Shown: positions 15,594 through 22,993 of the stretch, in pieces
Layout: each line of letters begins with the position of its first letter
How positions within the stretch are numbered: position 1 is the stretch's first letter
Assembly (NCBI GenBank): GCA_964501915.1
Contig: CAZCVP010000073.1
Span: 1-33,005 of the forward strand
From: CAYFPX01 sp964501915
GTDB taxonomy: Bacteria > Myxococcota_A > UBA796 > CAJQPC01
DNA: 33,005 nucleotides
Reading direction: 5' to 3'
Notes under the pieces: model-generated
The model's input: the letters and a program-made list of their open reading frames with translations, nothing else
The model's database searches: none
What the model was told of the DNA's origin: nothing
Program-made: the position numbers and the translations under genes

Positions 15594-17062
15594 CAGAAGA
15601 GCTGGATCGGCTTCTGACGCAGGCCGAGGTAGTCCTGTGGATTGGTGCGCGTCGCAGCCATCCACTCCCTCAGCGCCTGCTCCATCTCGTAGGTTCGTCG
15701 CGGCTCGCTGGAGCTGAGGTCGTGCTGCTCCTCGGGGTCGGCGGACAGGTCGTAGAGCTGCCGGGAGCCGTCCTGGAGGTCGAGCACGAGCTTCCAGTCG
15801 CCCTGGCGGACCATGCGCTGGTGGACGAAGAGCCGGTAGTCGGTCTCGGCGAACACGGGCTGGGCCTCCAGGGTCCCGCCCTGGAGCAGGGGCAGCAGGC
15901 TCTGGGCCTCGACCCCCGCGGGGCCGTCCAGGCCCATGGCGTCGAAGAGGGTCGGGAAGAGATCGATGGTGCGGACGGGCACGTCGATGAGGTGCTGGCG
16001 GGCATAGCCGGGGAAGCGGACCATCATCACGACGCCGAGCTGGTGCTGACAGAGAGAGGCGCCGTGGTCGACGTAGCCGTGCTCCATGAACTCGTCACCG
16101 TGGTCCGAGACGATGGCGATGACGGTGTCGTCGTAGAGGCCCTGGCTCTCGAGCTGGGCGAGGAAGCTGCCCAGCCGTCCGTCGGCTACACGCACCTTGC
16201 GGTCATAGACCGCCTCCAGGAAGGCCGCATCGGCCGCGTCGAGGGTGGCGCTGAGGTCTGCGTCGTCTCCCGGATCGACGATGGCCGCCAGTCCCTCTTC
16301 ACGAAGCTCGCCCTGCTCGGCCTTCGAGCCGTCCAGAGTCCCGTCGTAGCTGCCGATGGCGCTCAGCTCGCTGGCCGGCAGGTCGTACTGGCCGTGGGTG
16401 TCGTAGCCGTGCAGGAAGAGGAAGAAGCGCTCGGTGCGGTGCTGCTCCACCCAGGCGAGGGCGGGGGGGATCGAGTAGTCCAGTCCGCCGAAGTAGCGAT
16501 CGTCCAGGTAGGTGTCGAAGCCGCGGCCGAACCCGTACCGGGCCTGCACACCGGCCCCGCCCGTGAAGCCTGCGGCGATGAAGCCCTGGCGAAGGAGCAG
16601 ATCCGGGTAGGTCTCGATGCCTGGACTCAGGGAGGTCTCGACCATCTGGTCCTGGCTCAACAGCTTGAGCTTGTTGGTGACCCCGTGGACCGACGGCCAC
16701 CGGCCGGTCCAGATGGTCATGTGGCTGGGCAGAGTCCACGGGGCGGCCGCTGTGGTGTCGGTGAAGACCACGGCCTCCTGGGCGAAGGCGTCGAGGTTGG
16801 GTGTCAGGCCATCGGAGTTGCCCGAGATCCCGGTGCGATCCCAACGCAGGGCGTCGAGGCTGATGAGGATGACGTTGAGGTGTCCGCGCCGATCTCTCAG
16901 GTCGTAGCGGGACTGTTCCATGGTGTTGTCGGCGACGAGGCTGTCGACCACGGCTCCCAGGTCCTCGGCGGGACCCTCCACCGGGCGGCGCAGGAGGACG
17001 TAGGCCACGACCGCCAGGTTGAGCAGCACCACGAGCACGAGCAGGGGCTTGAGCTGCCTCAT
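15593..17062 (-). CDS. Membrane-anchored sulfatase-like hydrolase with Thr at the nucleophile site
   Basis: This 489-residue protein belongs to the alkaline phosphatase superfamily, sulfatase fold. A membrane anchor at residues 7-24 precedes a periplasmic catalytic domain. Metal-site motifs are ISLDALRWD (Asp70, Asp75), HGYDTHG (His224) and VSDHGDE (Asp320, His321). At the nucleophile position it has PWTLPSH (Thr110) rather than the Cys/Ser-x-Pro-x-Arg needed for formylglycine. It therefore cannot be a standard formylglycine sulfatase and is more likely a phosphatase, phosphodiesterase or phospho-transferase using Thr. Its ATG overlaps the end of the second HflK gene (ATGA), and its end overlaps the sulfotransferase start, so it is co-translated with both. 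Confidence 0.87.
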   Translation of the reverse strand: MRQLKPLLVLVVLLNLAVVAYVLLRRPVEGPAEDLGAVVDSLVADNTMEQSRYDLRDRRGHLNVILISLDALRWDRTGISGNSDGLTPNLDAFAQEAVVFTDTTAAAPWTLPSHMTIWTGRWPSVHGVTNKLKLLSQDQMVETSLSPGIETYPDLLLRQGFIAAGFTGGAGVQARYGFGRGFDTYLDDRYFGGLDYSIPPALAWVEQHRTERFFLFLHGYDTHGQYDLPASELSAIGSYDGTLDGSKAEQGELREEGLAAIVDPGDDADLSATLDAADAAFLEAVYDRKVRVADGRLGSFLAQLESQGLYDDTVIAIVSDHGDEFMEHGYVDHGASLCQHQLGVVMMVRFPGYARQHLIDVPVRTIDLFPTLFDAMGLDGPAGVEAQSLLPLLQGGTLEAQPVFAETDYRLFVHQRMVRQGDWKLVLDLQDGSRQLYDLSADPEEQHDLSSSEPRRTYEMEQALREWMAATRTNPQDYLGLRQKPIQLF

Positions 17063-17919
17063 GGGACCTCCTGGTCGCCCGGGAGGGGGAGCACGAGCAC
17101 GGTCTCCGGCCGCGCCACCACGATCTCCACGCGACCGCCGATCGTCTCCAGGCTGCGCTGCCTCAGCTCCAGGCGAGTGGCCTCGGCGGCCTCGGCGTGG
17201 GCGGAGGCCAGCGCCTGGAAGCGGGAGATGTCCGCCTGGGCCTGGGCGATCCGCTCGCTCGCGGCGGCGTGGGCCTCCTCGACCCGCCGAGCGGCGTGGC
17301 CCCGAGCGTCGGGGACCACCTCGGAGGCGTAGGCGTCCGCGGACAGGGCCAGGGTCTCCTTGTCCCCTCGGGCGCTGCTGACGTCGTTGAAGGCATCGAG
17401 CACGGGCGAAGGCGGCGTGAGGGCCAGGACCTCTACCGAGGTCAGGCCCAGTCCGGCGGACAGGGCGTCGAGGCGCCGCTGGGCCAGCCCCCGGATGCCT
17501 CGCTCCAGCGCGGCCCGCCCCGTGGTCAGGAGCTCCTCGACCTCCATCGTGGCGACCAGCTCCGTCGCCGCAGCCAGGGTCTGGTCGGTGACCGCACCGG
17601 CCGGCTCCTGCAGGCTGGTGCTGAAGGCGACCGGATCCACCACGACGTACTTGGCGGCCACCTCCAGGTCGACGACGTTGGTGTCTCCGGTGAGGAGGCG
17701 GAGGACGGTGGGCTCCGTGCGCCGGGAGGCGGTGACGACCACCCGTTCGTCCCACTCCAGGGGCCCCGGCAGGCGATAGCCCAGGCCCGCACCGGCCGTT
17801 CGAGAGACGGCCCCGAAGCGGTAGATGACGGCGACCTCGTCGGGGCCGACGACCAGGGTCCCGCTCACGGCCCAGGCCAGGGCGGCCAGCGGGATCAGTC
17901 CGAGCAGACGTCGACTCAA
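17059..17919 (-). CDS. SPFH/Band 7 protein, HflK-like (second copy)
   Basis: The 286-residue protein has an N-terminal membrane helix (about 4-20), an SPFH domain (20-180) and a helical C-terminus with HflK hallmarks (PSPVLDAFNDVSSARGDKE, then DAYASEVVPDARG). HflK forms large ring or cage assemblies with HflC in the inner membrane that modulate the FtsH protease in E. coli. It lacks the N-terminal proline/glycine-rich tail of E. coli HflK. The best start is TTG at 17917-17919, overlapping the HflC stop as TTGA; no ATG or GTG gives a sensible N-terminus nearby. It is the third SPFH protein of this operon. No ftsH lies in the window. Confidence 0.87.
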   Translation of the reverse strand: MSRRLLGLIPLAALAWAVSGTLVVGPDEVAVIYRFGAVSRTAGAGLGYRLPGPLEWDERVVVTASRRTEPTVLRLLTGDTNVVDLEVAAKYVVVDPVAFSTSLQEPAGAVTDQTLAAATELVATMEVEELLTTGRAALERGIRGLAQRRLDALSAGLGLTSVEVLALTPPSPVLDAFNDVSSARGDKETLALSADAYASEVVPDARGHAARRVEEAHAAASERIAQAQADISRFQALASAHAEAAEATRLELRQRSLETIGGRVEIVVARPETVLVLPLPGDQEVP

Positions 17920-18785
17920 GGGCCAGGCTCCGTCAGTGCCTGGAGCAGGGGGTGTTGAGGGTCGAGCACCAGGATGCTGCCGTCGTCCAGGACCGTTGCG
18001 GCCGCATCGAGGGAGCGGAGGAAGCGGAAGAAGTCGGGGTCCTCGGAGTAGGCCTCTGCATAGAGCCTGGTCGCCGCTTCCTCGGCCTTCGCTGTGATGG
18101 CGGCGGCTTCCTTGTCGGCCCCGGCCAGGATCTCGGTGGCCTTCCTGTCGGCCCGGGCACGAATGGCGATGGCCTGCTCCTCCCCCTCCGACCGGTAGGC
18201 ATTGGCGATGCGTCGACGCTCGGCTCGCATACGCTCGTAGATGGACTGCTCGTTCTGGAGTGGCAGCCCCAGGTGTCGCAGGCGCAGCTCCTGCACCTCG
18301 ATACCCAGCCGCGTCGCTGCCCCCTCGCGCACCTGATCGAGAGCGCCTGCGGGCAACAGCGCGTCGGCCTCGGAGCGGACCGAGAGCAGGTCGGCGTAGG
18401 CGACGCGGCCCAGGCTGGCAGCGAGGCGGCTGACGGTGAGGTCCGCCAGGCGAGCCTCTCCGACCTCGGCCGTACCCACGGCCTCCATGAAGCGCTGGGG
18501 GTCCTGGATGCGCCAGACGGCGAAGGCCTCGACCACGAGGTTCTTCTTGTCCTGGGTGAGGACCTCGATGGCGTCGACCTCCAGCAGTCGGGAACGGCCA
18601 TCGAAGCGGTGGACCTTGTGCAGGGGCCACGGGGCCCGGAGGTTCAGCCCGGGCTCCAGCACGGTGCGCACCACGGCCCCGAAGGACGTCACCACGGCCA
18701 CCTCGCGAGCGTCCACCGTGTAGACGGAGGCCCCTGCGAGGGCGAGGGTGACCAGGGCGGGAAGGAGCACGTTGAGGCGGCTCAT
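17916..18785 (-). CDS. hflC: SPFH/Band 7 protein HflC-like
   Basis: The 289-residue protein follows HflC closely: a membrane helix at 5-22, an SPFH domain with TSFGAVVRTVLEPGLNLRAP (33-52), and the C-terminal HflC signature SIYERMRAERRRIANAYRSE (181-200) followed by GEEQAIAIRARADR, then DPDFFRFLRSLD near 249-260. HflC pairs with HflK to form a membrane microdomain assembly. Here it lies between two HflK-type proteins, the upstream one fused to a transporter. The ATG overlaps the upstream TGA (ATGA). A three-SPFH operon with one fused member differs from the usual hflK-hflC pair and suggests a specialised assembly rather than the housekeeping FtsH regulator. Confidence 0.9.
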   Translation of the reverse strand: MSRLNVLLPALVTLALAGASVYTVDAREVAVVTSFGAVVRTVLEPGLNLRAPWPLHKVHRFDGRSRLLEVDAIEVLTQDKKNLVVEAFAVWRIQDPQRFMEAVGTAEVGEARLADLTVSRLAASLGRVAYADLLSVRSEADALLPAGALDQVREGAATRLGIEVQELRLRHLGLPLQNEQSIYERMRAERRRIANAYRSEGEEQAIAIRARADRKATEILAGADKEAAAITAKAEEAATRLYAEAYSEDPDFFRFLRSLDAAATVLDDGSILVLDPQHPLLQALTEPGP

Positions 18786-21145
18786 GGGGATCCTCCTGGG
18801 GAAGGGAGCGGGGCGTGGTCTTCGATCCAGATCCTCACGCGAGGATCGGCCACGACGAGCTGGTTCGGTGCGAGCGAGGCCTCCTGGTACTCCAGCTCCA
18901 GGCGTTGCCTGGTGAGCTCCGGTGCGGTGTCGCCGCCTCGGAGGAGCGCGTCGAAGAGGGTCACATCGGCGGCTGCCCTGGCCTCGAGGCTCGCCACGCC
19001 TCCCTGGGCGACCTCGATCCGGGCCAGGGCCTCTCCCCTCGCCAGGGGGAGGACGCTGGCCGCGTAGGCCTCGGCCTCGTTGATGGACCGGGCTCGCTCC
19101 TCGTGGGCCGAGATGACGTCCAGGAAGGCGGCGAGGACGGGAGAGGGCACAGACACCGTCAAGAGGTGCACCGCCTCGACCTCCAGGCCCAGGCCGACCC
19201 GGTCCACCCCCGCCTGCGCCAGGCGCTGGACCTCGGCCTCCAGCTCGCGGCGCCCGGTGGTCAGGACCTCCTCCTGGGACCGTCGGCTCAGGGCGGCGAC
19301 GAGAGCCGCGCGGCCCAGGCCCGCGAGCGCTGTCTCGGGCTCGGTCGCCGAGTAGAGGGCCTGTCGGGCCCTGGCCACGCTGTACTCCAGCACCGCCTCG
19401 ATCGCGACCATGGACTGGTCCCCGCACAGCAGCGCGGCGTCCGGGGTGGCCAGCTCCAGGGTCCGGACGGAGTCGACGTCGATCGGGCGGATGCGCTCCA
19501 GTGGGGGCGGGAGGCGGACCAGCAGCCCGGGGCTGGCGACCTCCGCCAGGGGCTCCCCCAGCCGCTCGACGACCGCCTGGTGTCCCGGGGGCACGACCGC
19601 CACGCCTCCACTGAGCACCACGAGCGCGGCGAGGGGGACCCAGCGCCGGGGGGCGGCCAGGCGCCGGGGCAAGGCGTCCAGCGGGGCCTGCTCCGGGGTC
19701 TGGTGGACCTGGGTCCCGTGCAGCCGGTCGCGCACCGCCGCCAGGAACACACCCCAGGCCTCCAGGGCGAGGGCTGCTGCCGCCGCTGCGTTCAGTGCGA
19801 CCGACGCAGCGTGGCCCAGGATCCCGAGGAGCTGTCCGGCGGCGAGCAGGCCGAAGGCCAGGGAAGCCAGGGGGCGCAGGTCCCGGTCACGCTCCGCCTC
19901 CCCCCCGGCGAGGCCACGATCCGCCCACAGGGCGGCGAGGGCCAGCCCGGCGACCGCTCCTGAGGCCCCCGGCCGAGCCCAGCCACTCTTCAGGGCGAGT
20001 CCGCCGAGGGCCACGGCCGCCAGGGCGGCGAAGCCCCAGCGCAAGGCCAGGGTGAAGCGGCCCTCCAGCAGGTCCGAGCTCGGTGCGTGACCGAGTCGCA
20101 GGACCCCGACCAGACCGCCCCACGCCAGCAGCGCCCCGCCGGGAGCCGACCCCCACAGAGCGAGGGCGGCGCCGCTGTTCAGGAGGACGAGGCACAGCGC
20201 CAGGCGAAGCCAGCGGCGGGTGAGCGTCTCGGGAGGGAGCGTGCCGATCGGGTCGGTCGGTGACGGGTCGTCGCCCGGGAGGGCCAGCGGGTAGAGCAGC
20301 CCCAGGACCACGAGCCCACCGCCCAGCCAGCCGATGGGCGCGAGATGCTCGCCATAGAGCCCGACCCCGATCAGCGTCACGAAGACCACCTCGGACATCG
20401 ACAGGACCGAGGCCAGCCCGGCCGACAGGTCCTTCATGCTCAGGTTGAGGAGCCAGAAGGGGAGGTTCGTGCTGACGACGGCCAGGCCCAGCACCCACAG
20501 CCAGGCCGAGGGCGGCATGGCCAGACCTTCCAGGGGAAGCGCCACCAGGACCAGCACGGCGGCCGCCACGCACCAGGCGACGAAGAGGGTGCCCAGGATG
20601 GGCGTGTCCTCCCGACGGGTGGCGCGTGTGCAGACGAGGACGGCGGCGTAGCCGACAGCCGACACCAGGGCCGCCAGGTCCCCGAGGAGGAAGCGGGGGT
20701 TGGTCATCCGGCCGAACTGCAGCAGGGAGACGCCGCTGAGCAGTGCGACTCCGACGACGGCGATCATCGCCCCGGTCATGGCCGAGGCCGTCGGGCGCTC
20801 CCGGAAGGCCCACCACGCGAGGGGGAAGGCCGCCACCGGCGCGAGGTTGTGGAGGAAGATGGTGTTGGCTGCGGTGGTCAGCGCGTAGCCGGCGACGAAG
20901 GTCGAAGAGGCCAGGGCCAGGGCCAGCCCGTAGAGCACGCCGAGCTTCAGGGTGGTGGGGGTGGGCCTCAGCGCCCGGGGTCCGCCCTCCGCGGCCATGG
21001 CCCAGCCGCCGAACACCAGCGCGACGAACACCGCGCGCCACGCGGCGATCGCCACCACCGGGGCATGAGCACCCCGGGTGAAGACCGGCATGAGGGAGAA
21101 GGCGAGGAAGGCCGCGAGGGCCAGCAGATGACGCCGCGCAAGCAT
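18782..21145 (-). CDS. EamA transporter - membrane domain - HflK-type SPFH fusion
   Basis: One uninterrupted 787-residue frame joins three parts. Residues 1-290 are an EamA/DMT-type transporter with two five-helix repeats (for example FLHNLAPVAAFPLAWWAFRE at about 97-116 and SMSEVVFVTLIGVGLYGE at 249-266). Residues 311-471 form a further hydrophobic domain of about five or six helices that I do not recognise. Residues 500-518 are the HflK membrane helix, followed by an SPFH domain and HflK-type C-terminus (PSPVLAAFLDVISAHEERA, then AEAYAASVLPLARG). The SPFH part aligns with the stand-alone HflK two genes downstream. The ATG is preceded by a TATACT -10 element at a spacing that fits a leaderless mRNA. 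The domain combination is unusual; the function of the fusion is unknown. Confidence 0.85.
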   Translation of the reverse strand: MLARRHLLALAAFLAFSLMPVFTRGAHAPVVAIAAWRAVFVALVFGGWAMAAEGGPRALRPTPTTLKLGVLYGLALALASSTFVAGYALTTAANTIFLHNLAPVAAFPLAWWAFRERPTASAMTGAMIAVVGVALLSGVSLLQFGRMTNPRFLLGDLAALVSAVGYAAVLVCTRATRREDTPILGTLFVAWCVAAAVLVLVALPLEGLAMPPSAWLWVLGLAVVSTNLPFWLLNLSMKDLSAGLASVLSMSEVVFVTLIGVGLYGEHLAPIGWLGGGLVVLGLLYPLALPGDDPSPTDPIGTLPPETLTRRWLRLALCLVLLNSGAALALWGSAPGGALLAWGGLVGVLRLGHAPSSDLLEGRFTLALRWGFAALAAVALGGLALKSGWARPGASGAVAGLALAALWADRGLAGGEAERDRDLRPLASLAFGLLAAGQLLGILGHAASVALNAAAAAALALEAWGVFLAAVRDRLHGTQVHQTPEQAPLDALPRRLAAPRRWVPLAALVVLSGGVAVVPPGHQAVVERLGEPLAEVASPGLLVRLPPPLERIRPIDVDSVRTLELATPDAALLCGDQSMVAIEAVLEYSVARARQALYSATEPETALAGLGRAALVAALSRRSQEEVLTTGRRELEAEVQRLAQAGVDRVGLGLEVEAVHLLTVSVPSPVLAAFLDVISAHEERARSINEAEAYAASVLPLARGEALARIEVAQGGVASLEARAAADVTLFDALLRGGDTAPELTRQRLELEYQEASLAPNQLVVADPRVRIWIEDHAPLPSPGGSP

Positions 21146-21152
21146 CGGCGGG

Positions 21153-21160
21153 AGTATACG
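21153..21160. promoter_or_regulatory. Palindromic bidirectional -10 element
   Basis: The palindrome GTATAC (21154-21159) reads TATACT on the minus strand (21158-21153) and TATACG on the plus strand (21155-21160). In both directions the hexamer ends about 6-7 nt before an ATG (21145 minus, 21167 plus), so transcription in either direction would start at or next to the A of the start codon. Both transcripts would be leaderless; neither gene has a well-placed Shine-Dalgarno sequence. No strong -35 hexamer is seen. Confidence 0.5.
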
Positions 21161-21166
21161 AAGCTC

Positions 21167-21343
21167 ATGCCTCCGCGACCGCGACCCCACGGCGCCTCCC
21201 GATGGCTGTTGCTGGCCATCGGAGCGCTCGTGCTGTCCCAGGTCCTGCTGCTGGCCTGGTTGTCGACCCGGCCGATGCCCGACCGACTGGCGCGCCCGGG
21301 ACAGGGGGGGGCCGACACACCGACGATGCCCCGACCTCCGTGA
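21167..21343 (+). CDS. Small single-span membrane protein, 58 aa
   Basis: The reading frame begins at an ATG 6 nt after a plus-strand TATACG element. It encodes a basic N-terminus, one strong membrane helix (about residues 13-31, WLLLAIGALVLSQVLLLAWL) and a short polar tail. The juxtamembrane motif (LSTRPMPDRLA) resembles LVRPMPAAHPDRIA of the convergent EF-hand membrane protein, which suggests the two are related or share a partner. It lies between the two minus-strand blocks and is the only rightward gene there. The size and lack of a ribosome site leave doubt; the promoter position and shared motif support it. Confidence 0.45.
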   Translation: MPPRPRPHGASRWLLLAIGALVLSQVLLLAWLSTRPMPDRLARPGQGGADTPTMPRPP

Positions 21344-21348
21344 TCGGG

Positions 21349-21636
21349 TCAGTCCGGCCCTTCGACCCACCAGGCGGGGTCCAGGACCCAGACGGACGCC
21401 TCCACCTCGCCGGGCCCCAGGCGACCGTCGCCGTCCAGATCGAGGGCTTCGAAGTCCAGGTCCGGGCCGCCGCCCTGCGCGGCCTCCTGGAGGCGGACCC
21501 AGCCGTCTCCGTCCAGGTCGATGAGCTCGAAGAGCGGCGCGATGCGATCCGGGTGGGCAGCGGGCATCGGCCGGACCAGCCACCAGACGGCGACGAGCCA
21601 GGCCAGCGCCGAGCACAGCAGCGCGGCGCGCCTCAC
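21349..21636 (-). CDS. Small membrane protein with two EF-hand loops
   Basis: The GTG at 21634-21636 overlaps the stop of the sulfatase-like lipoprotein gene as GTGA, giving a 95-residue protein; an upstream in-frame ATG at 21666 would overlap more deeply and is less likely. A membrane helix at about 4-20 (ALLCSALAWLVAVWWLV) is followed by RPMP and then two canonical 12-residue EF-hand loops, DLDGDGWVRLQE and DLDGDGRLGPGE, each with Asp at 1, 3 and 5 and Glu at 12. Calcium binding outside the cytoplasm is likely. It is the last gene of the upstream five-gene block and may confer calcium dependence on its neighbours; that role is inferred. Confidence 0.8.
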   Translation of the reverse strand: MRRAALLCSALAWLVAVWWLVRPMPAAHPDRIAPLFELIDLDGDGWVRLQEAAQGGGPDLDFEALDLDGDGRLGPGEVEASVWVLDPAWWVEGPD

Positions 21637-22982
21637 CGCGGGTACTCCTGCTGGAGGTGCCGCCACAGGCCGGCCACCATCGGGTCTCTCCAGGGGCGCT
21701 GCACACCGTGGTCGTCGAGGAGCAGTGCCCCGGGCGGTTGCTGCGCCGGGAGGCTGGAGGTGAGGCTGGCGGCGTCGACCACCAGGCGGCCGGCCCGGCT
21801 CCTCGCGCTGACCTGGCCCAACATCGACTCCGAGGTGACGACCCGGTCAGGGTCCGCCCCAGCCAGGGGGCGGCCGCGCCCCACGGGCTCCAGCCCCGCC
21901 AGGTCGCGGAGGGTGGCGTAGACGTCGATCAGGGCCACGGGGGCGCCGACGACCGCGGGAGACTGCCCCGGCACGCGCGTGACGAGCACCACCTGGGTGC
22001 TCTCGTCGTAGAGGGCCAGGCGGTGGTTGTAGTGTCCGTGGTCTCCCAGGTCCTCTCCATGGTCGGACAGCACCACGACGATGGTGTCGTCTCCACGACC
22101 GGTCTCGTCGAGCGCCTCCAGCAGCACGCCGACGAAGAAGTCCGCCTGGCGCACCGCGACGTCGTAGGCCCCGTGGAGGAAGGCCACGTCCTGCGGGTCC
22201 AGGGGCCACCGCACCACGCCCTCCAGGTCGGCGTACTGCTCCAGGCTCCGGAAGGTCGAGACGTCGAGGAAGGTCAGGCCATCGCTGGCCGTGAGCTGGG
22301 GGGGGCGGTAGTGCGGGTAGTAGACCCCGTCGAGGATGCGCTCATAGGTGAGGGGCTGCCAGGCCTCGGAGAGCAGGCGACCGTCATAGCCGGGGGTCTC
22401 GGCGCGGAAGAAGAGCCCCGGCTTCACGTAGGGGGTGTGGACGTCGTAGCCGTGCACGAAGAGGAGGAACGGCTCCTCGCTCGCCGTCAGCCGCTCCAGG
22501 GCGCCGAGGGCCTCGGGCATGGTCTGGTGGAAGGTGCTGAAGGGCTGCGCCGTCTGGTAGTGGTCGAACCCCTCGCCGACACCGAACCTCGGGTCCAGGT
22601 GCCCTCCAGCGACGTAGGCCTCGGTCCGGTAGCCCCGGAAGCTCAGGGCGCCGGCCAGCGTGGGTGTGCCGGGAGGGAGCCTGAAGGTCTCGTAGGACAG
22701 GGGACCCAGCTCGGACGCGTACCGGCCCGTGAAGAGCGCGGCGTGAGCGAAGAGGGTCTCGTTGGCCTGGGTGTAGGCGCGGACGTAGTTGCGACCCTCC
22801 CTGGCCAGGGCGTCCAGGTTCGGGGTCAGGCTCCGACCGTCTCGCCCCAGGCGTCCCAGGCGGTCGGCCCGCATGGTGTCGATGGACACGACCAGGAAGT
22901 TCGGAGGATCCGGCGCGTCCACCGGCCCACAGGCTCCCAGCGCGAGGGGAGGCAGCGCCAGCAGGGACCACCGAGGGCGCAC
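21633..22982 (-). CDS. Sulfatase-like lipoprotein (alkaline phosphatase superfamily)
   Basis: The GTG start at 22980-22982 yields a lipoprotein signal (residues 1-17) ending in the lipobox LGAC, with Cys18 as the lipidation site. The 449-residue protein has the sulfatase-type fold: SIDTMRAD (Asp35, Asp40), HGYDVH near 177-182, and LSDHGED (Asp307, His308). The nucleophile region reads NETLFAH (Thr76), lacking the Cys/Ser-x-Pro-x-Arg of formylglycine sulfatases and even the Pro of the other copy. It may be an unusual phosphatase or transferase, or catalytically altered. It starts 11 nt after the methyltransferase stop and overlaps the EF-hand gene at its end. It is a distant paralog of the enzyme at 15593-17062. 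Confidence 0.85.
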   Translation of the reverse strand: MRPRWSLLALPPLALGACGPVDAPDPPNFLVVSIDTMRADRLGRLGRDGRSLTPNLDALAREGRNYVRAYTQANETLFAHAALFTGRYASELGPLSYETFRLPPGTPTLAGALSFRGYRTEAYVAGGHLDPRFGVGEGFDHYQTAQPFSTFHQTMPEALGALERLTASEEPFLLFVHGYDVHTPYVKPGLFFRAETPGYDGRLLSEAWQPLTYERILDGVYYPHYRPPQLTASDGLTFLDVSTFRSLEQYADLEGVVRWPLDPQDVAFLHGAYDVAVRQADFFVGVLLEALDETGRGDDTIVVVLSDHGEDLGDHGHYNHRLALYDESTQVVLVTRVPGQSPAVVGAPVALIDVYATLRDLAGLEPVGRGRPLAGADPDRVVTSESMLGQVSARSRAGRLVVDAASLTSSLPAQQPPGALLLDDHGVQRPWRDPMVAGLWRHLQQEYPR

Positions 22983-22993
22983 GACGTCCAGGC

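Noticed and set aside
17059..18630. Apparent 523-residue HflK with a long N-terminal extension
   Set aside because: The extension is an out-of-frame reading of hflC. A TTG start overlapping the hflC stop fits the operon.
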